64,000 nucleotides of DNA, from the NCBI GenBank assembly GCA_963691655.1, contig OY829326.1, forward strand, positions 76,377,235 to 76,441,234. The letters are read 5' to 3'. Every line of letters begins with the position of its first letter. The first letter of the stretch is position 1. Below, piece after piece: positions 1 to 12,489 of this stretch. This DNA is from Toxonevra muliebris (Eukaryota; Arthropoda; Insecta; Diptera; Pallopteridae). The position numbers and the translations under genes are program-made. Under the pieces are notes generated by a model, which ran no database searches, was not told the DNA's origin, and worked only from the letters and a program-made list of their open reading frames with translations.

Positions 1-600
1 AATCTCAAGTTGTGACGCGAAGAAATAGGTATTTTTCAAGACTTTTTTTCAGGTAAACTAATAAAGTTTTTTATAAAAACTTTTTATTATCTAAAAGTGC
101 ATGTATTAAACTTAACTTTAACTAATTTCTATTCAAAAATATTTAATATTTTTTTTTGGAAAACATCTTTTGCAGTGACCAATATTTTGCATCTCTAGAT
201 CAATTGAAATCCAAAAACAAAATGGATTTACTTTATTATAAGATTTCTAGTGATTCATAGACGAATTTTTCTCGAAACAACGTTTTTTTGATTGGCCCAT
301 GGGTTTGAAAAAATTCTATAAAGCCGATTGGTCTGAAATTTTAATAGTAGTAGAATTGTTTATTTTTAATCATTATTCCCTACTTTTTATCCGGATTTTC
401 AACAAAAAAAGCACGATTTTTGAAATTTTGTTTTTAAAAGTCTGCCATTTTGTTATTTGTTAATAAAAATGTTTAAATCTACTACCTGTTAGAATGAAAA
501 GTCTACAGAATGATATTTTATTTAAAATTTTTGTCTCAGATGACTTTAAGTGTCGCAATCACCCGGGCCAGCCACACACCTTTCATTCATATGAAACTAT
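1..600. other. AT-rich non-coding stretch
   Basis: No exon, RNA gene or recognisable transposon end is visible. The sequence is A/T homopolymer-rich with no credible open frame. The short frame starting at 494 runs into the hAT-type element that begins at 609 and is not protein-like. Confidence 0.6.
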
Positions 601-608
601 ACGCAGTC

Positions 609-1444
609 CAGGCTTGCAAACTCGGGGGAAATTCTCCCATCTCGGGGGAACAGCGAAGCTCTGGGGTAATGGGGGAATGACTCCAATATTTGGGGGAATT
701 TTAAAACAATGTTTTGGGTTGAATTTAATTCGAAAATGCATAACATTAATTAATAAGATTAAATAGTGCCACAAATTAAAAATAAATGAATTGTATCTAC
801 TAGAAAATAGAACGCCATCATTGTTAGATTTAAATTTTGACAAATAAACAATAAATAAAGTCATTTCAAAAGAGATTTCGATGTCTTTTTCTTAAAATAT
901 AATCAAAAAATTGCTTGAAAAACTTAAAAATTACTTATTTCTTGATTTTGACCTAAAAACTTAGTTTACCACTAGATTCTGCGATCCCAAATTAAGTTTA
1001 CGTGTCCCAGCGTTTTGGTGCGCTAATTTCACGTACTTACAATGCTATTGTTCTGCTATATATATATGTATATGCTATATAAGTCACTAAAAGCTATAGA
1101 GATAAATGTATCCAGCACTATTGAGTTATGGTCTGAAATCTCAAATATGAAAAACTGAAGATAAGCCACTTTGCCCTTTGTTAACAAAACTTGCGTGGCA
1201 CATTTTTTCTTTACCTCATTCTACATCTAGTGAAGACCAAGTTTTTTCCCAAATTAATATAAACAAAAGTTTTTTTTTAGAAATAGGCTGTCAACTACTA
1301 TTATGGCGTCTACTTTATTAGTTAAACAATTATTTAAAGAAATAAAACTTATTCCAAAAAAACAAAATTGGGGGAATTTGACATGAAATGGGGGAGAAAA
1401 AATTGGAAAATGGGGGAATAGGGAAAAAAGAGTTGGCAGCCCTG
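609..1444. mobile_element. hAT-type non-autonomous element (MITE) with G-run subterminal repeats
   Basis: The element is bounded by a perfect 8-bp direct repeat ACGCAGTC (601-608 and 1445-1452). The termini are inverted: CAGGCTTGCAAACTC on the left and the complement of GAGTTGGCAGCCCTG on the right, 12 of 15 positions matching. Blocks of GGGGGAA occur near both ends (about 624-700 and 1369-1420), like the subterminal binding repeats of hAT elements. An 8-bp duplication and CAGGG-type ends are diagnostic of the superfamily. There is no transposase frame, so it is non-autonomous. Confidence 0.85.
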
Positions 1445-1452
1445 ACGCAGTC

Positions 1453-4085
1453 TCACTTGGATGCACTCTGTAACGATGTGAGAGAGCCTAAAAAAAAAAA
1501 AAACAACAATGAGAGTGCATGGGAGAGAGTAAAAGCAAAAAAAAATGAGTAGTTTTGATCTCCCTCTTTTCTGCGACCGCCCGCACCCGAAACGAAAGCA
1601 ACATATTTTGGAAAAATTTTGAGAGATGCGCCTTCTATGTATTATATATTCTTTGGTCTTACCTTCTCAGGTTATTGGCTTTGCAGTTCACCGGTATGTC
1701 GCTAGAAAACCAAGAATGATGTTCCTTAAGTCTCTCAGATATTTTGTTATGAGCTAAACGGTTATTAGAGACTACCTTGGATTTATTCACATATTAGTGA
1801 AAACATAAATGTAAAAACGAGGTACAACTAATTCTTTTTTTGCACGAACTTTTTTTTACACGAATTTTATACTTCAGCTGCCAATTTAAGTAATAGGTCG
1901 GTAGGAAAGATTTTAGGTGTTTCATTTCTTCAAATGGCTGACATATTCGTCTGGATGGGCAGAAGGAAGGGTTTTGCCCAAAATTACATCTGCTCAGATT
2001 CGATTGAGCTTTTGCTTTGCACTATAAGTGACTGGAAAAGGAAATAATTTTGGAATATAGTAACAATCTGGAAATTGCCTTCATCCACTTCATCCACGTC
2101 TAGTATGGAACTATTTTGTACAAAATTGTACGGCGCTCAGTGGTTTGAATACCCCCCCGTCCACCTATTTGTGTGCGCTGCGAAAATAAGTTTGTAATTA
2201 ACAAATAGTTTGGTAGAGTGTAGTTGCTGTCTAGCAACCTAACCTCAGTCCACAACTACTTTAGTAGTATAATTTCTGAGCCGACTGTAAAACTCACTGA
2301 GCAATCTGAGATCTCTGCTTATTAAAACTTAAAGTTTTATTATTCTTAAAGAAAAAATTTAAATAAAATTTCTTACGATAAAATTGTTCATCTTGAATAT
2401 TTTTCGCAAAAATTAGAAAATTTCAAACAAAACTTTGCTAAACTTATAAAACTATGAACAAGCAGCATACCATACACAGCTGGAGCGGAAGTAGACATTT
2501 TTGCAATTTTGGGTGTTTTTCTGCGACATATCTTTGCATCTCGTCTCATCTTCTCATCAGGTTGTTCTTTTGCTTTTTAGGCGGCGTAGTGTATTGGCCA
2601 TGGAGCACCCTTTTGCGCAAGCTTAAATTTATTGTTCTTATGCAATCATTTATCAGCCACGCAGCATCTTTCATATTCAGGCCAACAAGAGAAAAACATA
2701 CACACACACACACATATGCACTCATGTAAAAAGGAAAGAAAAAAAACTGAACTGAAATGCAAATGACTCACATGCACAGAAACACATACACACACGCATA
2801 CATTCATTCATTCATTCAAAAGCGGTAATTTTTGAATTTATTGCCTACGTTTTCATTGCTCCCACCCCAGGCCCCCTTGCCTTTCACTTGTAAGTGCACA
2901 TGTCTCAGACAAGGGAATTGGCGGGTGAACGGAGGGCGATAATGATGATGGTGTTGGTGACTATCGAAAGGGAACAAAAGCAATGAGAACTTCCCATTGT
3001 CTTTTGCCTGCCTGCTTGCCTGCCTGCCTGACTGTTTGCCTATTTGCTTACATATGTGTGCATTGCCAGACAAAAGGTCGACACATTCCAACTTACTTAA
3101 TTAATTTATGCGCTCACGGTAACCCCCCGCACACATTCCCCCTCGAACGCACCACAATAAAACAACAACCAAATGAATGGAGGCTTCATTTTCATTTTCA
3201 ATGGACGCGGTAAAGACAGACGAACTGAGAAGCAGAGAGAATAAAACGCGCCTAATTTTAAAATTAATGAGCAGCATTTTAAATGGGCGATGCAAGCGAT
3301 AAGAATATAGATTTAAGTATTGAAATCCCAAATGCACACATACACACACACACACACACACGCACGCACTCAAATCGTGAAGAACGTTCTGATTGCCGAA
3401 GTAAATCACGTGTTTATTGGCACTTACGACACCCAAAGTAAACAGAGAAATGGCAGTATGGCATGTAAAGGTGTCCGTGAAAAGAAAAGAAAAAAGTGAG
3501 GGTCATCGTTAATTAGATATGTATGTGTGTGTGTGTTTGTAGTTTGACGAGGCAGTCAGTGAAGGCGGCAGCCGTGTTTGTTGAGAAAAAAAATTAAACA
3601 AAATAAAGGAGATGCAGATTTCAGAGAGATCATCATCATCGTCGTTTAAGTGAATGAAGATTCTGATTTTAAAATCTTGCATGGCAACCTTTCCAACAGT
3701 TGTGGCTAAAAATATTGTAAAACTAATGCGAGTTAAGGTGGTTTTCTTAACGCCACTGTTGCTTCTCATTGTCATGAACGAAGTACTAAATATTCCTTTC
3801 GATATAAATTCAGGTAAAGGGATTGTATGGCATCCCATCACTATGCAGCATCTGTAAGATTTGAACTATCGCCGTACTCTGCAGCAACCGGAAATTCATG
3901 CAGGATATATGACGCGCTCAGAGGAAAAAAATAAAATCATAAAATTTATTAGATCAAATGTGAAATAGAAAGTTTCATAAACCCGAACAAAACGTAGTTT
4001 TGTTCCGCTTTGCCTATTTGATTTTGTATATGTGTGTGTAAGTTACAACTCTTCGTGCGTACTCGGCTACATCGACTGCATCGCA
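1453..4085. other. Non-coding DNA with scattered microsatellites
   Basis: No coding region is supported. Short CA/GT tracts occur around 2697-2712, 3340-3362 and 3520-3537, and a TGCC/TGCT-rich tract at about 3005-3040. These create spurious Cys-Val or Thr-His open frames. The frame around 3654-3857 starts with ATG and is hydrophobic, but I recognise no family and see no splice or poly(A) context for it. Confidence 0.55.
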
Positions 4086-4125
4086 GTTGCAGTTACTTGC
4101 CGACTACAGGGCAAGTAACTGCAAC
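4086..4125. repeat. Perfect 16-bp inverted repeat (hairpin)
   Basis: GTTGCAGTTACTTGCC at 4086-4101 is followed, after an 8-base spacer, by its exact reverse complement at 4110-4125. The flanks are ordinary AT-rich DNA. The function is unknown; it could be a cruciform, a small RNA hairpin or the core of a decayed foldback. Confidence 0.9.
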
Positions 4126-5450
4126 AATTCTTTATACATATATAGCCGTTCTGATGATTTTGACTGTTAGTTTTCTAAGACTATGGGCAATCAATTTCAT
4201 TACGAATTGTTATGTACTTGCTGTGTGGCATTCCAAAGATCGTCGCTTCTTATTCACACTGGTCAAATACACGCAGTATTCCGCGAAGACAATAGTTCAC
4301 AAATGATTGCGATGTATGAATATCTCATGCAGCTACATACATATATACACTCCTGGGCAAATTAATAGGTGTGAACAAATATTTTTTCGAATTTTCACTT
4401 TAAAATTCAAAAAGTTACAGATTTTATTGAATTTTATTGGAAATGGTGTAAAACAAAAAGAAAGGAATGAAAACTTAACATGTCAGGACTGGTATGTTGG
4501 GCATTTCGATAAAGAAACTCTCCCTTTTCATTGAGATCAGATCGGAGGTACAAAAAACACCGTTCCAGGAAAAACTTCCCCATACCCAATACCATTATAT
4601 AAATATCCTCCCTCCCTGTTTTACGTTTTTTTATGTATATGTGGATGAAATTCCATTCCTTAGGGACGATATACATTCCTTTCGGCATCGTTTGAAAAAA
4701 AAAATTAATTTTCTTTTCGTCGCTCTAAAGGATATTTCGTCACTTTTTCTCTCTTTCCAGTTCAAACCATGTTTGAGGGGCTGAGCAAAAATTTTGCTTT
4801 AGCGTAAATTTTGTTTTCGAAGCAACACAACTTTTCGGGCTATTCTTCCAGGCATCTTAGCTTCTACTAATCGACGTCGGACAGTTCTTGACGTAACTAT
4901 ATTACATTTTTTGGAGCACTTTAGAGTCTGTTTTGTATTACAAAACCATTCGTTGATCATCAGCGCTACTGTTCCTTTAGGTCATCCGTGTGTTCCCCAA
5001 CTTACTTTTGGATTTTAATTTTGAACGTCTCAAAAACTGTGCAATAATTTGTAGATTTTTCCCTAACTTCTTAAGTTCTGAACTAATCGCTTCTCCTCCG
5101 GGATGCAATGATTTTTTCAACTCGTCTACAATGATAGTAAAATTATTTTTGTTTTCTTGCTGAAACTCCAGCAAATGTATAAACCTTTTAAACAAGAAAA
5201 AGCTGAAAAGAAATAATTTTTTATTTAAAAGTTTGTTTGTAAACCAAAATTTTACCAACGCAGGCAACTTTCAATTCTAAAACCATTAACACAGCGCTAA
5301 AAGGAATGACTGCTAAATACACAAAATAAGGAAAGCTTTATCTGCATAATGATCAAATGTATCACAGTTTTATGTGTAGCTAAGCAAACACAATATGAAC
5401 TATGCATATACCTATTATTTTGTCCAGCACTGTACATTCATATTTTATAT

Positions 5451-6380
5451 ATATGGGACATTTTCTGTCAATGGGAGACCCCCCTGTCCAAAACTGGTTA
5501 AGGTATTTCAGGGCATGTTTGAACTCAAATGAAAGCTTATTATCTCTAGTTTCGAATGCAAAATCGAACCTCGAAAGAATAGTTCTATCAAGCATACGTT
5601 TATCCAAGTCATCATAAAAAAACGAACCGACTTATACCGTATATTTTTTTTTCGCGGAATATGAATCTAATATTATTTTTCACGGGAAATGTTACGTGTC
5701 GTCCCTAACCTCAAAAAATAAAAAATCTCAAAAAACTTTTTTTCGTGTCCCACGTGTCCCAAGCCATCAGAAAACTTTCCAAAAAACTTATTCTTCATCA
5801 ATTAATTAAGCACCGCAAAGGAAACAGAGACTTACTAGGTTCATGTTGTTTTTGGGTAACGCTAAAAGTATGTTACAGCCAACTTAAGGAATGAAAAATG
5901 AAAAATAAGATTTTTGGGAAGTTTTCTGACGACGTGGGACACGAAAAAAAGTTTTTTGGGATTTTTCATTTTTTGAGGTTAGGAACGACACGTAACATTT
6001 CCCGTGGAAATTAATATTAGATTCATGTTTATCAACTAGAATTACACAAAAATAGGCTTTTCCCGTCGTTTTATGATGACTTGGGTAAGCGTAAGAACCG
6101 AAAACAGCCTTTTTGGACCTTTTTTGAGGTTAGGGACAACAAGTAACATTTCATATTCAGCGAAAAAAAATATATATGAAAAAATGCTTTATCTATTCTT
6201 TTATGATGACTTGGTGCAGCCGCCATATTGGTCCGCCATCATGCCAAATCCAGAAAGGCTTTGTTTCATTCGAAACTAGACATAATAAGCTTTCATTTGA
6301 GCCCAAACATGCCCTGAAATACCTTAATCAATTTTGGAAGGGGAGGAGGGGGTCTCCCGTTGACAAAGAATGTCCCATAT
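5451..6380. mobile_element. Large foldback / long-inverted-repeat element
   Basis: Outward from the centre, the left half (5451-5780) is the reverse complement of the right half. ATATGGGACATT with GGGAGACCCCC at the left end mirrors GGGTCTCCC with AATGTCCCATAT ending at 6380. AAGGTATTTCAGGGCATGTT near 5500 is mirrored near 6310-6330, and CCAAGTCATCATAAAA near 5603 near 6203. An inner arm 5661-5780 pairs almost perfectly with 5915-6026. The right half also carries a second copy of the GAGGTTAGG block (about 6125-6160), so one segment is duplicated. No transposase is present. It resembles foldback (FB) elements or hairpin MITEs; no target duplication was found. Confidence 0.85.
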
Positions 6381-6389
6381 GTATATTAG

Positions 6390-8730
6390 CGTTGCCATTT
6401 TTATTTTATTTAATCCTGGGACAAACTACCATAATTCAAAAAATAATCGGTATTTGAATTTTTCCCCGGGACACAGAATAGACACAATTTTTTGTGTATG
6501 GTTTATAAATTAAATTTTAAAAATATCTAATTTACACAAAGCAAAAACAACAAACATTGTATTTTTTGTTCGTTTTATTTCATTTCCGATTCCTGTTTAA
6601 GATTTTTCATTCATTTATGAATAAGTGCTAAGTTAGAAAATATATATACAAAATATTTACTCCTTTTATGAGTGGATATTATAACATTATTAATAGTGAA
6701 ACAAAGACTAAAGTTCCATAAGACCTGGGAAAAATGTTGTCCCGGCAGGACATTTGTTGATTAACGAAAAATTCGGGATGTAATTTGCTTTAATTTGCAC
6801 TTTATGCCTTTTCGTATCCTACTTTTTCTTTTCCTAAGCAGAGTTTGCATACAGTGGTGGGTCAAGAATTTATGCTTAAGATTTTAGAATTACAACTATT
6901 TTATAAGATTTTGGTTATAAAACAGAATTTTTAGCATTTTCCTCATTAGCTCCGCATAGATTCTCAACCGAAATATTTTACTTATTTTTCTTTTATCCCA
7001 TTAATATGTCCTTGACTGTAAATTTCACATACATTATAACTTCAGTCAATCGCACCAAACTGCAAATAGGTTAACTATTAGTATTTTTAGTTTGACCGGA
7101 AATCTCATCTCTTATCTTTGGGGACATCTTTCAAGATCTCTGTGTGCTTCATAAAAAATGTTTATTTATTTTTCTTCTTTTTTATTTTAATTTTAATTTT
7201 TTATTTATTTTTTCTCTCTGATCTCAAAATAAAGAAACCAAAAAATGTTAATTCACATTTAAATTGATACGTTCAGTTTTTGGAGAGAAGATGAGATTTT
7301 TATTTCAATATTAGTTAAAGGAAAAGGTATAAAACAAAAAAGAAAAGGTTGAATCTGCTTTGCGTTTGGGCAGCGGAAAAATTTGTTATCGATATTGGAT
7401 TTTTTTTTTGGTTTTAGTCAACCTTCTGGAATGTGCGAGTACTTTGAATTTTATTGCTTGAGAATTTATGGTTGAAGTTCTTTGAATCAATCGTTTTTAT
7501 ACTCAATATATCGTATCTCTAATTCGAAGGAGAGATCTTTAGTGATTTGTGTTGCGGTAGACACTATGGCAACTATGAGAGTTTCTGTAAGATTTATGAG
7601 ACTCCTGGAGGCTGTGAACTTATTTGAAAATTTCTAGCTCTAAATTATTCCTGTTTATCGTATCTGCTTTGTGGTATTAAAATAAAATATCAACTAAATT
7701 TACGGCAATGTCATATTTATACAAGATACATACATACATATTATACATCAATTACCCAGTTGATGAAGTTTTCAATACTTCTCAGTGGAGTACTACAAAA
7801 CCAAGTCAAACGGAAGAGGTTTTGGATTGTTATTAAACCCTATTTAACTTGCACATAAATGTACAGAAAACTTTTTCCAAAACTCATAAAAACGTACCCT
7901 AAGTTGGCATGGCTCTACTATCAAAAAATTATCCTCGAAAAAGTGGCATAGCTTATTGCCCAGCAAACCAAAAAAAGCATTTTTCAGATGGTGTGCTTGT
8001 ATTAGTGGCAAAACAAATTTACCACAATCAGACTTCACAGTAGCGTGACTACAGAAGATGTACAAACAAATTACGATTAGATCAGGGAAAGTGAGTGTTT
8101 CAACACGGTTCTCAGGTAACACTCAGTTAGACCGTGGTATGTAACTTCAGTGGGGCAATTTAACACGATGTACACCTTAATACATAATAAATTCTAAATG
8201 GTTTGAGTAGCCTGAAGTATTAAACGGAAAGTGAAATGAACACGCACGTGGTAGTACAACAGAGCATCTCTTAAGGAGTTCATGGTTTTCCAAAACTAGA
8301 AAAGAGCATATTTTTGCAATTTTGTTCTTAAATTGAATTAATTTTTTAATTGTTGCTGGAGTTGTGTACAAAAAGTACTATTTTTGGTATAATTTGAATA
8401 AAAACAATCCTTCGTTCAAGCACTAGCCAAGCTTATCTTAAAGAAGACCGGTACATTATTTTTTGATAAATCACGATTGAGGAGAACGCGTTTAAAGTTC
8501 TTAGTTGAAATAATAACTGACCTAAATGAGTGGAACTTTCCAAGACTCTATCTCCTAGGCTTTTACTCCAATTGACTTATTTGACAATTTGGGACATTTT
8601 AGACATATTGTAAGACTATAAAAAGACAATTAAAAAATCAATTTTTTTTAAATTTTCAAACCCATGAAGCCCCTTAACCTAAATGTGTCTCGACGCTAAC
8701 TATCGTACCTAATCTAAAGAGACTTCAAAA
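6390..8730. other. AT-rich non-coding DNA, nothing recognised
   Basis: I found no exon with splice sites, no transposon termini and no RNA gene. The longest minus-strand frame (7844-8122) is not recognisable as a protein family and has no supporting context. Confidence 0.5.
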
Positions 8731-8733
8731 AAG

Positions 8734-9393
8734 TGTACGGTACCAAGATATTTCTAGGTCCTTGCTTTTTATGTGGAATTGTTAGGCACTTTGTTACTGC
8801 CTATTAAATCAGTAGGATAGAATTTAGTAATTCTATGCATAAAAAGCCGTGACCAAGCAATATCTATTGATTTAACCCTTCCCTGCCCAACATGGCAAAT
8901 TTTGTTTAAAAATTTAAATATTAAGAAATAGCATTCTTCATTTTGAACAACTTTTTTTCGATAACTTTTTCAATATCTTAATTTCAAGTGTTAAAATCTG
9001 AAATTACCTAGTGGGCCATATATGGTTCGTTGGGCAGTGTCAAGTAAAATAGAAATGCATAACTGTTTTTAATCACATTATTGAGAAAAATAACCAAAAA
9101 TTTAAATTTATACCAATTATTCAGTGTGAAAAACGTATTTTTTCACAAAATGGCAACAATTTTTGACAGCTGGCGTTTTCTAATACCGTTATATATGCGC
9201 ATCGATACAGAAAGCTGCAATCTATGAAACCCATATTGTGGTTTGGATGTTGGACGCAAGATGGCGCCACTATTACCGTCCGAAGTGGTGGGACCATACA
9301 TGGCAGTATGGGCAGGGAAGGGTTAATAGGCAGTAACATAGTGGCTAACAATCCAACATAAAAAGCAGTGACCTAGCGATAGCTTGGTACCGA
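8734..9393. mobile_element. Inverted-repeat element interrupted by a TTAA-target MITE
   Basis: The left arm 8734-8806 (beginning GTACGGTACCAAG and containing GCTTTTTATG and GTTACTGCCTATTAA) is repeated in inverted orientation at 9325-9393. A third, shorter copy of the arm (CATAAAAAGCCGTGACCAAG) lies at about 8838-8857. The continuity of the host palindrome is broken exactly at a TTAA by the element at 8876-9322, so this repeat was present first. Confidence 0.7.
8876..9322. mobile_element. TTAA-flanked MITE (piggyBac-like ends)
   Basis: TTAA at 8872-8875 and 9323-9326 flanks a 447-bp element. It begins CCCTTCCCTGCCCA and ends TGGGCAGGGAAGGG, a perfect 14-bp terminal inverted repeat. Duplication of TTAA and CCC-starting ends are typical of the piggyBac superfamily. 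There is no transposase frame. It is nested inside the inverted-repeat element around it. Confidence 0.85.
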
Positions 9394-9399
9394 ACACTG

Positions 9400-11190
9400 G
9401 GACACAAAATATAATGACCTTATTACTCATGCCCTGCTCATTTGGTAATTCTATGCAATTCAGTCCTATCTGATGGCATAAATCTCTGCCTGGTTTATAT
9501 TTGAAAAAAATTTTAGTATATTAGTCTGTGGGCCTTACACATCTACACCAGTTTTTTATTCCGTTCTCGAGACATCTATGTTGGGTCGCATTCTTTATTT
9601 TTACCAAATATAATTTTGAAATATTTCTGAAACTGACATATTGCTACCTTAACCCTCAAGTTCCCAAGCGTGTCTCTAGACAGCCTTCATCAAAACGGGT
9701 GTAATTACTACCTGAATAATTTTTTGTTGCTACATTTTGTCATATCGTTTATGGAATTTCCTAAGTTTAAAAAAAAAATGCATCAGTTATGAGTCAAAGT
9801 CAAAAATTTGTGAAAAACAGGAAAATTAATTAATTATTTTGATCGAATTTAAGATAAAAATTAAGAAATTAAAAAATAAAAATAAAATACTTCCCGTCAT
9901 ACTAGTCAGTTAAAAAAACTAAAAAGAATTTGAATTTTTTATACAAAATATATTTAATTACTTAAAACAAATTGATAAAAAGTTTATTCAACAACACATA
10001 CTTTTAATAAAACCACGCTCATTAAATTTTTTGGGGTTTTTGAGATCAGATTTATGCTTTTACATCAAAATTTTTAAATCAATCATAAATTTGGAAACTA
10101 GAGAGTTAATTTGCTAAAGCCCTAACATCAAATTTTTTAATAACGATGTTTTGATGGATTACGATATAGCGTGTCCACTTTCATCAGTACCGAAAATTTT
10201 GGAGATATACAGCGAAACCTTACGATCTATGAGTTTAACTTATAAATTCTAGAAACAGTATTGCTTCCCTTGTATTCTTTCATTTTTCATTGCTTCAAAT
10301 GCATTCCAGATAAAGATATTAGACCTATGATATTTTGGTTTGGAGATGTTATAGATAAAAATTAAAATTTGGAGATTTCATCTGTGTTTAAAAAATTTTA
10401 GAGATCTCGACTTGGAAATTTTATTACTTTCGCAAGATTTCAGTTATGATTTAGAGATTTTATTGATGGAGATTAAAATTTGGAAAACTTGTTGTTGAAG
10501 ATTTCATTTTATTGATGGAGATTAGAATTTATTAGAATTTAGAGGTTTTGGTTGTAGAGATACAATTCAGAGATTTTAACTTGGAGCTTTAGAATTAGGG
10601 AGATTTATTACAGGAGGCCCACAGGACTTTTGTACTTTTGTAAAGATGATGCTTATTGTAGATACTCTATAATTATAATTATGTGCGGCCAAGTTATTGC
10701 GGCTTAAGTGACTTGGTGGGACTTGGTGGCCTTACAAGTTATATTGCCAGCATGTTTTTTTCTGCGACGCTTAGAGTCTGGTGTTATTCCAAACTGTTGG
10801 TTTTGATGTTCAGTGATTATTCTACGGATGACACTTTTTGCATCTGGGCGAAGTTATTAACATTCACATGTTCAAGTATATTAAAGTGCATCGAGCTCCA
10901 TACAAAAAAAAAGATCATGACACCCCAAATATTTTACCTCTTGATCGTAAGATGAGCTAGGAAAATTTTACTTTAAGTAAAATAAAAGCTCACAGACAAT
11001 AAATACTAAAAAATTATTAGGTTCTGCATCAAAATATTTGAAAAGTCTGTTAACAAATTAAACCAAAAATTATGGGATTATTTTAATTTTCATAAAAATC
11101 GTATGAGAAACATTATTGCCTCGAGTTTGTCGCAGATTTAAAAATAAATGTATACATTATTTAAGCATTTTTGTGTACATATCTCGCCGT
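9400..11190. other. Non-coding DNA with a degenerate GAGATTTT-type repeat tract
   Basis: From about 10320 to 10600, variants of TTGGAGATTTT and GATTTTATTGATGGAGATT recur, a low-order degenerate tandem repeat. No protein or RNA gene is seen elsewhere. The region may be intronic to the gene whose last exon is at 12490-12761, but no upstream exon could be identified. Confidence 0.5.
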
Positions 11191-11254
11191 CTGAGAATTG
11201 ATTTGGCGTATATCTATAAATATTCGTATGCCTATACGCCAAATCAATGCTCAG
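11191..11254. repeat. 64-bp hairpin with 22-bp arms
   Basis: The arm starting at 11191 (CTGAGAATTGATTTGGCGTA, then TA) is the reverse complement of 11233-11254 with one mismatch. A loop of about 20 nt lies between. The total length and stem are in the range of an animal pre-miRNA, but no expression or conservation evidence is available, so it is annotated only as a hairpin. Confidence 0.8.
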
Positions 11255-11259
11255 GTGAC

Positions 11260-12489
11260 GATCTATTAATTGTGAAATTTTATTTGGTCAAAAGGAGCCT
11301 ACAAAAAAATTTCCCATCCAAAAGCAAATTTTTAGAGGTTTTTTCAAAACAATTCAGCACTCGAACTGTAATCGCTAGAGTCGAAATATTTTAAAGGGGC
11401 ACAATAATATCCTTTTTTTTCGTGATGCACTTTACTGTATGTATATATGTATGTGTTTCTATGTTTTTTTCCAAAGGCGCATGTGCAACTTTATACCTGT
11501 TTAGAGCTTAATGTGACAATCAGTACTTTGTATTTCATTCCAGGCTTACTGCGCCTACAACTTTCTGTACTGATCTGAGTTCTTTGTTGTTTTTTTTTTT
11601 TTTTTTTTCTTCTGCTTGCCTCTTTCATTATTTAGTTTGTTGTTTTTGTTTTCGTTGTTGTGGTTTTTTAATGCTCACAGGGGCATAAATAATGTTCCCA
11701 AAGTCATTTGTTGACCTTTTTGAAAATGGATCTCTACTGAATCTCTCCTCTTAGCTTCAGTGAATCTTGTTTTGCATATGTATTCTCAAAGTTCTCCAGT
11801 AGACAATATAAGCCACATGAGACTTGTTCTTTTTTGTATAGTATGTACATATGTATTTAAGTACATAGAAACAGAACAAGCAGTAAATAATTTACTGTGT
11901 GTATGAATGAGTGTTGAGTATGTATTATCTTGTTTTGTAAATATAAGTGCAGGCATCCGTAAAAGATTTTTCTGCAGTTTCAAAATGTGTTCATTTTTTA
12001 AAAATAAATTGTTTATTTCTAGTATGTTTCTATAATTTAACTTTATTATAAATATTCCAATTTTTTTGATTTGATTTGATTTGTTTTTCTTCATGATTAG
12101 ATTGAAAGAGCAACCTCGTTTTTCATATTGGATTTCCATTAATCTTTAAGTTCTCTAGATAATTTCCATTTATTTTAATGAATTTGATTTAATTACGAGG
12201 ATACCTTTAAAATTCTTCATATTTGTGAATTGTAGATTGTGAATTATTTTATTTTGATAAATTTTAAATTTTTTCCTTTTTAAGCTTGCCCTACTAAATA
12301 CCTACATAATCTCATCTCATCCATATATTTTTTTTCTCTCCAAAACTCAAGCAGCATCTTGGCATTTCGCCATTGTAGGATCATAACAGTTTGGAATTAG
12401 TAAATAACAACAACAACATTTTGTATCTTAACCTCTAGATTCCTTCAAATGTGAGAAGATTTTAAAAACTTTACTTTCTTATATTTTAG
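11260..12489 (+). other. Probable intron upstream of the Gln/His-rich exon
   Basis: The stretch has T-rich runs (for example about 11590-11610), no credible coding frame, and ends in a pyrimidine-rich tract with TTTTAG at 12484-12489, a good splice acceptor. It is assigned as intron only because of the exon that follows. Confidence 0.4.

Noticed and set aside
3509..3857. Hydrophobic frames on both strands around 3650-3850
   Set aside because: They attracted attention for length and an ATG, but both strands are open over the same bases, no family is recognisable and no splice or poly(A) context is present.
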